Below, piece after piece: positions 21,691-33,015 of a stretch of DNA of 64,000 bases; positions within the stretch are counted from its first letter, which is position 1; each line of letters opens with the position of its first letter. The notes under the pieces are model-generated. The model worked only from the letters and a program-made list of their open reading frames with translations, did not search any database and was not told the DNA's origin. The translations under genes were made by a program, and so were the position numbers. The DNA comes from Anastrepha obliqua (lineage: Eukaryota; Arthropoda; Insecta; Diptera; Tephritidae), in the NCBI RefSeq assembly GCF_027943255.1, contig NC_072892.1, positions 23,769,792 through 23,833,791 of the forward strand, written 5' to 3'.

Positions 21691-21935
21691 TCTCACTTGC
21701 ATGTTTGGTCATTCGGTCACTCGGTCGCTCATCACTCTCTCGCATTCGTTCAGCTACGCTCAGCTCGCATACTAGTTCTGGCGAGAATAGTTGGCGCCCA
21801 GAGATCTAGGCGAAAACGGTAGAAGTTCGCAGAGCTGCGGAGTGTTGGCGCAGCGCAGTTCCTGAATTGGCAATAGTTTTGCGCAACAAATTTTCGCCGG
21901 CCGGCCGGCAGTTAACTGGTACATAAATGCCGGCA
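21690..21935. promoter_or_regulatory. GC-rich promoter-like island
   Basis: Contains CTCTCTCGC (GAGA-factor-like), several TCATTCG/TTCAGCT initiator-like motifs, a cluster of GCGCAG/GCGCC words and the palindrome CCGGCCGGCCGG. It resembles a TATA-less fly core promoter or enhancer. Direction cannot be decided and no exon can be tied to it. Confidence 0.25.
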
Positions 21936-21996
21936 CTTGGTTGGTGTGCGTGTTGGTGTTGGTGCTGGTGCTTGTGCTGGTGTTTGTGTTGTGGAC
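21936..21996. repeat. (GTGTTG/GTGCTG) minisatellite
   Basis: About ten degenerate 6-bp units (GTGTTG, GTGCTG, GTGCTT) in a row. Confidence 0.85.
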
Positions 21997-23213
21997 TATG
22001 ACCCAATGAAAATCAAATACATGCACAATTCAAAAGAACAAAAAAAAAATAAAAATCACAGAAACAGGCAATGCAATGCAATAAAAGCTGTTGCAGTTGC
22101 ATTTCCCACTTACACACACACACACAGACACAATAAAGCAAGTACACCAAAGCAGGGTAAGCATTACCCTTGAACACCACCTCGTGTTGTGACTGTGCCG
22201 CCGCCATTAATTTAAAGCAGCCACAGTTTTACCCAGAAAACCATCTCGCACGCACACCAACTTAAATAGTGTACATATACACGTATCGCTGCATGTGTTT
22301 GTGAGTGTTCTTTGCCTTGTTTAGTTCCGTAGTTTTGTGCTAGCGAATGTGTGCGAGTTGCACGCGTGCAATGAATTTAAGTTTATTTCTACTACGCTGC
22401 AATGCGCAACGCTCATTTCATTAAAGCTCAACCAGCTTGAATTATTTTGAGAGTCTTGCTTTTATTCGCTTGTTTGTTATTTGCACTTTTCAAAAGTAGT
22501 TGGTAATCTGTGCGAAAATACGTTTCTGCTAGAGGGGGATTTTTTATGTAGAAAAGAGATTCATCCATTCGTTGGTTGTAGAGAAAATTTATCGTCATAA
22601 AAACTCTACTAAGAAGGGGAAAGCTTGGATTTTCCCTTGAAGAAAAGTGTTTTGTTTTTGGGGGTTTTGTTTTAGAACAGGAGTTATTCGAGGCAATGCA
22701 CTTATATATGTGCCCATATACTGTAGCTGTTTATTGTGCATGCAGTTAACTAAGTCGTTAGCATTTAAATAATTTGTTTATCTGCTTTTTATACCTCATT
22801 GAAAACAATTCCGCAACTAAGGCAAATGCACACTCGGCGCTTTGTATTTCATCTATCGACTGACCTTATTTCAATAAGTGGGTGTAATTAATTTACATAT
22901 TTGCTTTATGAATAAAATTAAAATATTTAGTGAGAAGTAATTGGCAATAGTCAGCAGCTGTAGTTAATTAACACTTGCGGTATGTATTAATTCTATGTAA
23001 TTAAGGAAAGACAAAGCCTATATAATATTGCTGAAGGGTATATTTTTGTCAATATCCCATTAGCTGCGCTCAAGCGGAAAGAAATAATACGCAGTGAATT
23101 GCATTAACGGGCATGGAGTCTCTTTTTTGTAGTCATATTTTATTAAAAGCAAAATGTTAAAAATGAACGATTTTGAACACACAAAAAGAAAATTTTTACT
23201 TTGACTCTATTTC
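21997..23213. other. Non-coding stretch
   Basis: (CA)n at 22110-22130; otherwise AT-rich text without motif. No gene seen. Confidence 0.4.
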
Positions 23214-23224
23214 GAATGCCGATT

Positions 23225-23533
23225 ATACCCTTAGACCCTTTAGCTTGGGTACTAGACTGAGCTCCTTCTCCTATTTGCGTTGTGAATCTTGATGTTTTTT
23301 CACAAATGGTGCGACGTACATTTTTAAGCCGCCTCCAAATGGCAGATAGTTTTTTATGAGCAGCTTTTTCATGGCAGAAATGCAATCGGAGATTTGTTAT
23401 TGTCTACCTAGGGGCGATCGCTATTAGAAAAACCTTTTTCGATCAATCGGTGTTTCGTGCACGCAGCGAGTTTCAATTCGATGCTACTACCGAATGGTAG
23501 TCACGCCCCAACCCATTTGGCTATGGCGGCGGT
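23225..23533 (-). mobile_element. SINE-1 copy with 11-bp target-site duplication
   Basis: Flanked by GAATGCCGATT (23214-23224) and GAATGTCGATT (23534-23544), one mismatch. The head with CCATAGCCAAATGGGTTGGG is at the right end; the hairpin-bearing tail has decayed to TACCCTTAGACCC at the left. Body blocks (GCAGATAGTTTTTTATGAGC, TTTTTCATGGCAGAAATGCA) match the other copies. Confidence 0.85.
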
Positions 23534-23599
23534 GAATGTCGATTGCATTGCTGACAATTATATGGCGCGCATGCATAAATAACACACAGCGACATAGTT

Positions 23600-23890
23600 T
23601 TTTCAAGGTGTTGTTTATTTTGTCTTCCATTGCCATTCTGTGTTTCCCAATCATCATCATCACAATCGTTTTGCGCTACAGCTTCTAGTGAGCTTTGACG
23701 TGCTGAACAGTACACCTCCACTGCTGCTCTATCCGTTGCCTCTTACTTCCAGTTCTTTAGGTTAAGCTGTTCGAGGTCTTCTTTCACTTCAGCTCTCCAC
23801 CTCGATTTTAGTCTTCCGCTTGCTTTATTTGTGTATGCATTTGCCTCCAGAATTTTCCTGTGGGCTCTTGTACTGGCATTCCCGAATCAT
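23600..23890 (-). pseudogene. LINE 3' fragment (RTE/CR1-like endonuclease-RT tail)
   Basis: Read on the minus strand the text gives SGRLKSRWRAEVKEDLEQLN in pieces, then DRAAVEVYCSARQSS, the basic GRP..RW..EV..DL tail that follows reverse transcriptase in many insect LINEs. It ends in a GATGATGATGATTGG run. The LINE fragment at 33.2-33.65 kb also ends at a GATGATG tract, so both probably share a 3'-end type. Frameshifts and the missing RT domain make it a dead scrap. Confidence 0.55.
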
Positions 23891-24425
23891 AGCTCTGCCA
23901 TTTTCATTGATAAGAATTTTGAAAACTTTGCGATAAAGTTGCAGCGCGCGTGAAATTATGGAACCCAAATATTTTGACCGGTTTTGACAGTTTTTCTTTT
24001 TTGTTCAATATTTTTTATTATAAAAGTATAGCTCAAAGTCTGACCAAAACCATATAGATCTAAATTTTCAACTCTATACGAAATTTATAAAACTTCTCAA
24101 ACTTTTCATCACAATTTCAAGGCGTTGCGCTTTTTCTCCCATACAACAAACGTACCTCATATTTGCTTTTTATGAAGGAAACGCACAGCAGCGTTAAGGA
24201 AAATATTTAAAAAAAGCAAAGGGGGTTTTTTGCAGCTACAAAGTAGCGCTTTTTAATACCATAATTTAATAAACTATGAAAGCGCATACCAAAAAAAAAA
24301 AAAAAAATTAAAAATTTAATATCCAATGGTCGTTTCACTGAGTAGCTTAAATCCAAATGAAACTTTAGACATTTATTTGGGCTTTTGTCTTACAATTTTC
24401 CCAAAACATAAGTAGTTTAAATGTT
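23891..24425. other. AT-rich non-coding stretch
   Basis: Poly-A run at 24291-24307. No gene or known repeat. Confidence 0.4.
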
Positions 24426-24429
24426 TGCA

Positions 24430-24640
24430 AGGGTATGCCGCCTATGTCATTACCTGTGTGTTTATCAGTTAGCTTGTTACCAAGCCTTGCTAGTTCAACG
24501 GCCCAGCTGTTCCACTAGACGTCACAATGGCCAGGCACTCATGTCCCCTTTGGGTAAAATGAGAAGCTATGAGATGTGCGACATTTCATGCCTGCCTCAG
24601 TGGCTGTCGACTAATTTGTGGAGGATTTTACCATTGCTAG
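24430..24640 (-). pseudogene. LINE RNase H C-terminal remnant
   Basis: The minus strand reads GHCDV, an in-frame TAG, then WNSWAVELARLGNKLTDKH. This corresponds to the final RNase H block GHxxIxGNxxADELARxG, with the Asp of AD changed to Val and a stop inside. It lies about 390 bp from the larger RNase H fragment at 25.03 kb but is a different, older copy. Confidence 0.55.
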
Positions 24641-25029
24641 GGTATTAGCAAAAATCTATATATCATCTTCAGGCATTTTACTGTTTTAGTGTCACGGCTT
24701 TAATTATTACCATCGGTTCCCACTGAAAAACATTGTCGTAGTCTGGGAGCCGAAATTTGAAGAAAATTTGCAGATGTTCGGTATATTCAGTCATCTCCGC
24801 CCAACCTACCCTCGAGTTATGAGCCATTTGTTTACTCATAGATGGACTCGTCCTGTCTTATATCATCCCGTTCTCACTCTTCTCTTGAGGGTAGGAGAAT
24901 CGTGTTCGTTGTGACGGCAGTTATAGGCGGAAGTTGTAAGCAGGCGTGCAAAGTCTGCTAGTTCGAGCTGCAATTCAACTTGCTTCATTCACAAAAGATG
25001 GTGCACTGATCTGGTAGGTAGGTAGGTTA

Positions 25030-25990
25030 GATGGCAAGAGTAACACAGGTGCACTTTAAGTAGCACTTACGTGCCGTTTTGATACCATAATGTGGACCAT
25101 TAACTGTGAAAAAATTTAGGGAAGAGAAAAAACAGCCATCCAGTGCTGTTGATGTAGTGGAGGAGAGAAAAGAGATCTAGGCTGGAGAAATTCCTCAAAC
25201 CATCAAGGTACGATAAGGAATCTCAAGCGCCTAGCCGCCAGAGCCGGACATTTGCAGAGAAAGTGCTTAACAGTCACTGGATCCTCTCAGCTTCTGCAAT
25301 AGTGGTTGTACGGAATTCCAGGCTTCACCGCATGAGTACCGATCACCCAGTGATCAGTGAACACCACAATGAGTTTGGCAATTGAATGGCGGAGGATTCC
25401 CATCACCTTACACGTTCTGTTTCTATCGTATTGAGGCCATAGTGTTTTTGAGATAGCACACGATGAGACATACCATCTGTCTTGCGCTTTTTTAAGAGAG
25501 AAATTGTGCAGTTTCCCCTTAACAACGGTCAAGGCGACACCGATGTTTGAGAAGGGGACAACTGAAATAGGTTCTGTCGACCCCTTTCTGGGAAGCTTAT
25601 CGGCAATTTCATTTCCCTCTATATTCCTGACCTCAGGAACCCAGATAAGGGAAATGTTTCCTACACGTCCGAGAAGTTTGAGTTCCTCCTTACAGGAGTT
25701 AACCGGAAGAGAGCTGCAATACGGCGACGACAGGGCCTTGAACGCAGCTTGACCATCGGAAGAAAATATTAACGTCTCCCTTCCAACAGCGATTCCTAAA
25801 CATTTTGCATGCTTGCAGGATCACGAAGACCTCTGCTTGAAAAACGCTGCTCGTTTCCGGCAGATTAAAGGAGGCCGAAATGCTGGCTGATTTAGAGAAA
25901 ACCGCCGCTCGCACTTCAGATTCCATATTGGATCCGTCCGTGAAAACAGAGGTACCTGCGTGCCGACTCTCCCCTCTGTTTAATCTTGCC
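25030..25990 (-). pseudogene. LINE RNase H and C-terminal fragment
   Basis: Minus strand, upstream to downstream: ESEVRAAVFSKSASISASFN, TSSVFQAEVFVILQACK (Glu block), a broken Asp block near 25750, REVRNIEGNEIADKL (final Asp block), then ALTVVKGKLHNFSLKKAQDR and FTDHWVIGTHAVKPGIPYN followed by HYCRSC (start of the zinc knuckle). The order fits the RNase H plus C-terminal region of an I/R1/LOA-like LINE. Several frameshifts are present and no RT domain is seen. It lies just below the DD41D mariner remnant at 26.3 kb. Confidence 0.78.
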
Positions 25991-26294
25991 TGCTCTGTAA
26001 GATAGCCCTAGCACAACCCTCAAAACTCAGTTTACGTATGGAGAGATCAGTATGAAGTACAGAGAAGGATCTGATCATATTAGCTGATATGATTTTGATA
26101 ATTACAGATAAAGCATACATTTTTATATATTTTTTTTTACTTACGTACAGCGTAAAAATATCTAAACTTTTTCGATATTTTCGTTTGTGATAGAGGTGGA
26201 TTTACGCATGAGGCAAATCTGCTGACCACAGCACGGCTTGCTATAAACTTTTTGTGCGATAGATAGTGAAATAAAAGTTAAATTAGCTGCTATA

Positions 26295-27195
26295 CAGGGT
26301 GGGCCATATAGCGTTTGTTTTTTGAACCACCTATTTTTTTGAGAATGGTAACACAAATGACATGTCAAATGTGTTCATAATTTACTTAAAGGTTTGACAT
26401 TTACCAAATGGGACGCTATACGCTTGAACAAAATTGGGAAATATTGAAAACCTATGTATTTCCAAAGTGGTGAGTCTTCTTCTTCTTTTCTGATTTTCAC
26501 ATCGGTGGCTACGTCAATAAGCAAAATTGTCGGATTTGGGGATCAGAAAATCCACACGTTACTGTAGAGAAGCAAATGCATCCACAACGAGTCACTGTTT
26601 GGTGCGGTTTTTGGTCTGGCGGCATCATCGGGCCATTTTTTTTCGAAAATGAGCGAGGAGCTGCGGTTACAATAAATGGCGAGCGTTACCGTGACATGCT
26701 CAACGAGTTGTTTCCAAAAATTGAAGAGGATGACATGGACGACATTTGGTTTCAACAGGACGGTGCAACTTGTCACACTGCCAAAGTTACACTCGAACTT
26801 TTGGCTACCGTTTTTGAAAACCGAATAATCAGTCGAAATTCCGGTATCAATTGGCCGCCTCGGAGCTGTGATTTAAGCCCGTTGGACTATTTTTTGTGGG
26901 GAGCCGTTAAGTACAAGTGCTATGCGAACCATACAGAGACGATTGATGCTTTAAAACACGAAATCGAAGTTGCCATTCATGAAATTGGAGCCCAAACAAT
27001 CGTAAATGTGCTTAAAAATTGGGTTGTTCGAATGGCCTACTGTACAGCCAGTCCTAGCAGTCATTTGAACGATATTATTTTTCATTCATAAATGACAATG
27101 TTCAATCTTCAAAATAAAAAAAAAAGTTTGATAAAATATTGATTAGTTTTTTTTTATAGCCGATTCTAAAAGCAAATTTTATATGGCCCACCCTA
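26295..27195 (+). mobile_element. DD41D (rosa-type) mariner, internally deleted
   Basis: Terminal repeats CAGGGTGGGCCATATA and the inverse TATATGGCCCACCCTA are flanked by TA (26293-26294 and 27196-27197). Length is 901 bp, against about 1.3 kb expected for a full mariner, because roughly 400 bp of the 5' half of the gene are gone. The C-terminal half of the transposase is well preserved, which argues for a fairly young copy. Confidence 0.9.
26408..27091 (+). pseudogene. DD41D mariner transposase, N-terminal domain deleted
   Basis: The ATG at 26408 starts MGRYTLEQNWEILKTYVFPK and stops at 26471, where the deletion junction lies. Beyond it a frame open to 27091 reads SDFHIGGYVNKQNCRIWG (first Asp region, trimmed by a few residues), FWSGGIIGPFFFEN, then Asp in FQQDGATCH and Asp in DLSPLDYFLWG. 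I count 41 residues between these last two, the signature of the DD41D (rosa) group. The tail ends LNDIIFHS. The deleted part would hold the helix-turn-helix domains, so this copy could not bind its ends. Confidence 0.88.
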
Positions 27196-27197
27196 TA

Positions 27198-28392
27198 TTA
27201 ACGATACTGCAAGCTCAATATGCGTGTAATCGTATTAAGATTCATAAAAGTGTATAATTTAACTCTAAAGGGAAGTTTTCATGCTAAGTGTAATTGCATC
27301 TAGTGTCAGGAATTCGGCTTGAATTAGGATTTCCTTTCAAAGAATTATCAGCGTGAAAATTTTTACGTAATACTGAAGAGAATATTTTGAAAATGTTTGC
27401 TGGAAGCAAAAGAAATAAGCCATAGATCAAAGAGCGAAAATTCGTAATATGTAAATATTTTCTATTGAAAATAATTGCGTTATAGTTTACAAAGCTCGTT
27501 TGATAATTCCACCGATTGCTTGTGAATTTTAATTTTAGTTTGCAAAATCGTTTGAAAATTCGCACACGTAAACGACGTGGAGTCATAAGTTTTATATAAG
27601 TGTGCACATATGTGCATACATCTATGTATGTAGATCAATTACCAAGTCGTTTAACATACTTGAAAAATCATGCTTGATTGCATTGGCAATTATCGATTTG
27701 TATTACAAAATCAAGACTTGTAGAGTCAGAACCAAAACTGGCGTACGTACATAAATTAATACACATTTATAGACAGTGCTTATAGATACATATTTACATA
27801 CATATATTTGCATGTATATGTAAGAAATTTATCATGCAGCAGGCCCGCCCTCTGTTTACATCAACTATTACACAAACAATGTATTTCCTTTGACAGTGAA
27901 GTGAGTGTGCGCTGATGTGGGCAGCGCACAGCTTGAACGTTGGATTAGTCAAGTCAAAAGTGCACATACATACATACATACTTGCATATATTGTGTGCTT
28001 GTTTCTAACATCCATATGTATGTATGTATGCACATGGGCAGGTATTTTTACTATGAAATCGCCACACGCGCGAATAGCACTTCGTTTTTACAATTACCTC
28101 CGCAAATAAATCTAAATAAAATGAGCGAAAAAGATACATACTCGTGCATACATACCTACATTCATATGCACGTACAAGTGTGCGATAAAATGAATTTATA
28201 AGCGAGTAGGTATCATGCAGTTCATGCGGAAACTTTTAAGATCAGTACAAAAGATGAGCGGTCTTATTTACTGAGATGATCGGTCAGAGCATTGGACCCG
28301 CCAATTGTTTTGCGCTGTGAGCTCTTAAGTACCTGGATATAGTATGAGTCCTGATCATAGCAAGGCTTGGCCTCTAGTCAAATAAAAAAAAA
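27198..28392. other. Non-coding stretch
   Basis: Several TACA/TATG microsatellites (27780-27820, 27965-27990, 28015-28030). No gene recognised. Confidence 0.4.
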
Positions 28393-28500
28393 TTTCTAAT
28401 AAGCGTTCGCCCCTCGACAGACAATGGCAAACCGCGGAGACGCACGCCACAAATAGGAACAGGAGCTCGGTCAGACAGCCACAAAAGGTGTCAAATACAG
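28393..28500 (+). mobile_element. SINE-1 fragment, internally deleted
   Basis: Plus-strand blocks TTTCTAATAAGCGTTCGCCC, CAATGGCAAACC, ACGCACGCCACAAATAGGAA and GGAGCTCGGTCAGACA occur in SINE-1 order, but the part between the 'GGCAAACC' and 'ACGCACACC' blocks (about 130 bp) is missing. Head and tail are lost. Confidence 0.7.
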
Positions 28501-28559
28501 TATTGGCTAAATCATTTGCACCAGAGCAATTTTTTTCTAAAAATCTGATGATGGGACTG

Positions 28560-29640
28560 TAAGAGAGATGCAGAATTTCCACTTAAAAGTGCTCCACAGT
28601 TGGTAAAAGAGCTTGAGTTACCAATTTGTTCAAGAACTGCTGCTCGTCGCTTGGCCGAGGGTGATTTACGTAGCTACCGACCCGCAAAGAAGCCGCTGAT
28701 TAGTAAACATAACCAACAAGAACGGTTGCAGTTCGCTAACGATCACATAAATTGGCCTGTATGCAAGTGGTCAACTGTGCTCTTCAGCGTCGAGTACAAA
28801 CTTAATTTGCCAGAAAGTGTTGGCATATGCTACGTTCGACGCACCCGACGAAGCAAACGTCTTGAAAAATCATACTGTGTTGAGATAGTAAAACAAAGTG
28901 ACAATTGTGTAGTAAAGTCCCCTATCGCCAAACAAAACTAACACTCTAACGTATAGGACTCATCTTGTCTGTTCTATCGTATGACCCTGAAGCTTTCACG
29001 ATGATAATCTTCTTGAAGTGTTTGAGAGAAAAATTTTGCTGAATTTTTTTGGGCCTTTGCACGTTGGAACGCGATGAAATCATTTGGAGAAGGAATCAGG
29101 TGGAGAAGGATTTCGCTTCGCTTGGTGCGTCCAACTGACACTGAGAGGCACGAGAAGGAAACAACTGGCGCGCTTTGTTAAACTCGGCCAAAATCACCTA
29201 AACGGTTATCGTCGTGCCAATCAAGAAGATGTTGTGGTCTCGGTAGGCTTTTTCTGTTCCGGTTTGGGGCCGCTTCTTCGTACAATGGATCTGAATGTCT
29301 ACGGAAACGTCATGGAATCCGCCATGCTGCCACATGTCGAGCGAAAAGTGCCACTAAAGCGGCTCTTCAACCAGGACAATGTCCCAAATCATGCAGCATA
29401 GCTGCTTAAACCTTCCTTAAACCAATCTTCAGACCTTAACCCTATAGAAAAGTTATGAGAAATTGTAAAAATTGGTCGCAGTAATGTGTCAAAGAGTGCT
29501 GGGAGTGAGGATAAATATGCCCTAAGCCATCGTCGACAATTTGAGAGCGTCAATGCTGAGGCGGTGCAAGGCAGTTATTGAGAGCCATGGATTTGCCAAG
29601 AGATATTCAGTTTTTATTTTTTTTATCAGTGAGCAGATTG
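28560..29640 (+). pseudogene. Degenerate Tc1-family transposase
   Basis: In order on the plus strand: SRTAARRLAEGDLRSYRPAK (second HTH and linker), WSTVLFSVEYKLNL (first catalytic block, with the Asp of SDES changed to Val), then frameshifted text, SGLGPLLRTMDLNVYGNVME, KRLFNQDNVPNHAA (second Asp kept), a stop, and SSDLNPIEKL (catalytic Glu). The order is exactly that of a Tc1 transposase, but stops and shifts are frequent. No terminal repeats were found. It is older than, and not the same lineage as, the Tc1 copy at 5.9 kb. Confidence 0.8.
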
Positions 29641-31350
29641 TGACACTTCTCTATCTCAGCCATTTGATACTAGTTTAGAGTTGGTCATGAAGTGTTTAAT
29701 ATATAACTAGTACGTTTATGAGCTTGCGCCAATCTCCACTGCAGGTATATACATACATACATATGCATGTAATTCGAAAAAAAGCGCTTCATAGAAAATC
29801 GTGAGAACAAAACTGAAATACGTCGAAATACATATGTATGTATCTATGTTCAAATTGTACAAATAAATCGAACAGAAAGAATTACGACACGGAAAGTGAG
29901 CAATTCAGCCAGCACATCAGTGCCACACAACTACAAACACCTACAACTACGTACATACCCACATGCCCATGCACGTACATATGAGCGTATTAAGCGCGAA
30001 CGTTAGCAATGAGCGCTGCCAAGAAATATGTATGCAACTCGTTAGAACAATTGCCAACTAATGCCAACAACGCAGCAACAATGACAAAAGAAACGACGAT
30101 GACGGTGACTGACGATGTCAAAGCGCAGCTGATGGCTTGTGGATGCAGCGCGCGTTTCGGGCAGCCGAGCGGGTGGGATGAGCGCGCACACACATTCGTC
30201 GTGTTTACAGAATAGAAAAGCATCGCTTAGAAATACCGGCTGTGAAGTGCAGCTCGTGGCGAGCGGGTGTATGGGACAACAGGCGGTGTGCAACTACACG
30301 CGCTTCAGTGTCAAGCAGCTGTGTGTATGCATCTGTGTGCAGCGGATATAAGTGGACGGACGATCGACGACGATGCGGTTGCAATACATTTACTACAATA
30401 AATTTTTATTTAAACCAAACAACTGACAGGCAGCACGTCACCACACGTCTCCACACCGCTCTCTGCCGCGGGCGCAAAATACTCGCATTAGCGCAGGTTT
30501 TTTCTCTGTGTGCGGCTATTTTTTTCGATTTTGTTTTTACTTTGTTGTTTTTGTTTTTTGTTTTTAGTGTGCATGCTCAATGCACAAGCATACGTACGCA
30601 TTTGCCTTGTTATTTCTTTGTGCTAAATTTTGTCACCTTGAACATGAAAATTGTACACTTGGCATAGATACGTTGAATATTTTATTTTCCGACTTTTCGA
30701 ATGCGATTCAATAACAACAGAAAAAATGAGTACAACAACACACACACACTTATGTATAAGTGCATGCACTGTTGCCATGTATGCCCCAGTGTGGATGTGA
30801 AGGCATGCAGGCGTTCATAGCTGCTCATTTTTATACACACATACATATGCATGTATGTAGTATGTAAATAATTGTAGAAGAATTCGAATCCATTTGAACG
30901 ATGTTTGACGGCGGCCGCGGCAGCCTTCGCAATGGCGGCCGTCACTTCAATGAAGCTTCACTTAATATGCCATGTAGGGCGATTAGACACTTTAAAGCCA
31001 ATGCCTGCACTTGCACGCATAAAGTTGGCTATGCTGAATTAACTATTGAGCCGTACTGAATTGCATGGCGGACATGCGCAGCGAATTATTCACACTTGAC
31101 ATACATACACTTGTGCTCACATAATTAAGTCGCTTTATATTTTTATAATAATCGCAATATTTTTCATGCTACTAATATTTTTCCGTGAATTTTTTATCAA
31201 AATATAGTTTATTGTATACCAAAACAAAATTTACAAATCTCAAGGACCTGGCATGAAAAATTTTCAATTTATTAATTAGAATTTTTACAAAACTTCTGGG
31301 TATATAGTTTTTAGCCTATTCAATATTACTTAACAGAGTATGGGCTAAAA
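29641..31350. other. Non-coding stretch with GC-rich island
   Basis: TACA tracts near 29750. The island at about 29990-30480 is clearly richer in GC and has overlapping frames on both strands with no known motif; GCGGATATAAGTGG near 30341 is TATA-like. From 30500 the DNA is AT-rich again, with TACA repeats near 30838. No gene can be supported; a promoter or enhancer is possible. Confidence 0.3.
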
Positions 31351-31354
31351 GCTA

Positions 31355-31847
31355 CCTTATGATCAGAAAGTTCCGGAAATGTTTAAATAAAACAAAACAA
31401 AGTTAAATTTTAGGCAAATTTATTTTATCTCCTTGAAAATATGACCCGTCTGAAGCAAAACACATGTGTGAACGTCCTCCATCCACCCATGGTAGGCCGA
31501 CGAACGGATGGCCTTCAGCACCTCCACGAAGTGGTAACTTCAACTTGGGAAACAAAAAGAAGTCGCACGGGGCCATATCAGGTGAATACGGTGCTTGCAC
31601 GATGGTATTTACTTGGTGTTTGGTCAAATAATCCAGCACAATTTGGGCTCGGTGCGATGGCGCGTTACCATCATGCAAAAACCAAGAATTGTTGCCCACA
31701 TTTCCGGCCGTTTGCGACGAACAGCATCTCTCAACTGCAACAAAAACGAAAAATAATATTCTGTCTGGCCCGAGGGAAGGTACTCCTGATGCACTACGCC
31801 TTGGCAATCGAGGAAGACAGTCAACCCGGTACTTTTTGATCATAGGG
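31355..31847 (-). mobile_element. Mini-mariner (493 bp) with matching ends
   Basis: Ends CCTTATGATCAGAAAGTTCC (left) and, inverted, CCCTATGATCAAAAAGTACC (right) are flanked by TA at 31353-31354 and 31848-31849. The transposase is read on the minus strand. Only the catalytic half remains, so about 800 bp were lost from a normal 1.3-kb mariner. Confidence 0.8.
31403..31830 (-). pseudogene. Mariner transposase, catalytic-domain remnant
   Basis: The minus strand first reads VFLDCQGVVHQEYLPSGQT (first catalytic Asp), then LRDAVRRKRPEMWA. After one frameshift near 31690 it continues NNSWFLHDGNAPSHRAQIV (second Asp), then APYSPDMAPCDFFLFPKLKL (third Asp), and ends ASDGSYFQGDKINL, typical of a mariner C-terminus. 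By my count 35 residues separate the last two Asps, against 34 in canonical mariners; an inserted Gly after the second Asp would explain it. The N-terminal DNA-binding part is missing. Confidence 0.85.
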
Positions 31848-31944
31848 TATATGCCCAGAATTTTTATAAACATTTGCGTTGAAAAGTTGAAAATTTCTCA
31901 TATATACATATATATGCCGCTTACATATTTTCTTGGATATATGC

Positions 31945-32281
31945 ATGAGCTCCTCTTCCTCGTTTGCGCATCTTGATGTTTTGGAGAGACCTACAGTTTT
32001 ATGCCGCCTCCGAACGGAAGATGGGTTTTTTTATGAGGAGTTTTTTCATAGCAGAAATACTTTTTGGAGCCTGGCATTGCCTGGCGAGGAGCTTTTTCAT
32101 AGCAGAAATACACTTGGGAGCTTGGCATTGCCTCCTGAGGCGCTTTTTCATGGCAGACACTCACTTGGGAGTTTGCCATTGCCTGTTGAGAGACGATCGC
32201 TATCAGATTTTTTTTTTAAGATTTGTTGTTTCCTGCCTGCAGTTTTGCACCTTTCACTATCGAATGGTAGTCACGCACTAA
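31945..32281 (-). mobile_element. SINE-1 copy with internal triplication
   Basis: Read in reverse it keeps the GAGCTCCTCTTCCTCGTTTG start, the AGAGACCTACAGTTTTATGC block and the head residue TCGAATGGTAGTCACGCAC at the right. The box A part of the head is cut off. A 51-bp segment is present three times (32035-32187). Confidence 0.8.
32035..32187. repeat. Exact-period 51-bp triplication within SINE-1
   Basis: Units begin GAGGAGTTTTTTCATAGCAG (32035), GAGGAGCTTTTTCATAGCAG (32086) and GAGGCGCTTTTTCATGGCAG (32137), each running to ...GGCATTGCCT or GCCATTGCCT. The period of 51 is a multiple of three and keeps reading frames open through the array, which accounts for two overlapping spurious 105-118-codon frames. 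Confidence 0.9.
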
Positions 32282-32440
32282 AACTTTAAAAGAACATTTT
32301 TTGAAATTTTTGTGAATTTCGTAAAATTTTTCTTGTTATACAAAGAACTGCATTTTTAGAAAAAAAAATACGTAAAAAATTTAGCACGAAAAATATGAAG
32401 AAAATTCGTTGTGCTTGACAAAATCGTTGTGCAGGTTAAG
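32282..32440. other. AT-rich lead-in to the tandem array
   Basis: No gene; the AAAATTTT-rich text resembles the array spacer. Confidence 0.4.
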
Positions 32441-33015
32441 TTGCTTGCATGACGAAAGTGGTTCTTAGCGAAAAATGCGGGATAATTGAAAAATAATTTT
32501 TTTATATTTTTTTCTAAATTAAAAAAAAAAATTTTGCTTGTTTTTTTAGTTTTTGCATTTGACATGACGGAAGTGGATTTTTAGCAAAAAGTGGGAGATA
32601 ATTAAAAAAGATTTTTTTTATATTTTGTAAAATTTTTTTTTTCATAAATTGTTTGTTTGTTTAATTTTTTATTTGTTTTTGCATTTGGCGCGCCAAAGTG
32701 GTTTTTTAGCAAAAAATGGGAGATAATTAAAAAGATTTTTTTATATTTTTTCCAAAATTTTTTTTTAATTATTTGTTCTTATTAATATATATTTTTTTAT
32801 TTATTTTTTAGTTTTTGCATTTGTCATGACGAAAGTGGTTTTTTACCAGAAAATGGGAGATAATTAAAAAACATTTTTTTTTATATTTCTTCAAAAATTT
32901 GTTTTTATATTTTTTCAAAAAATTTTTTTTAATTATTTCTTTTATTAATTTTTTTTTAATTTGGTTTTTAGTTTTTACATTTGGCATGACGAAATTGGTT
33001 TATTAGAAAAAAATG
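32441..33015. repeat. AT-rich tandem array, five diverged units of about 115-160 bp
   Basis: A core CATGACGAAAGTGGTTTTTT followed by AGCAAAAAATGGGAGATAAT recurs near 32448, 32563, 32689 (core altered to CGCGCCA), 32825 and 32985. Cores are separated by T-rich spacers of growing length ending GTTTTTGCATTT. This is a small satellite-like array. Confidence 0.85.

Noticed and set aside
21226..22207. Several overlapping 60-120-codon frames on both strands
   Set aside because: They arise from CA/TG repeats and the GTGTTG minisatellite; the GC-rich part is better read as possible promoter DNA.
31441..31839. 132-codon plus-strand frame
   Set aside because: Antisense shadow of the mini-mariner transposase, whose catalytic motifs read on the minus strand.
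31933..32289. Two overlapping plus-strand frames of 105-118 codons
   Set aside because: They are translations of a SINE copy with a 51-bp triplication, not genes.
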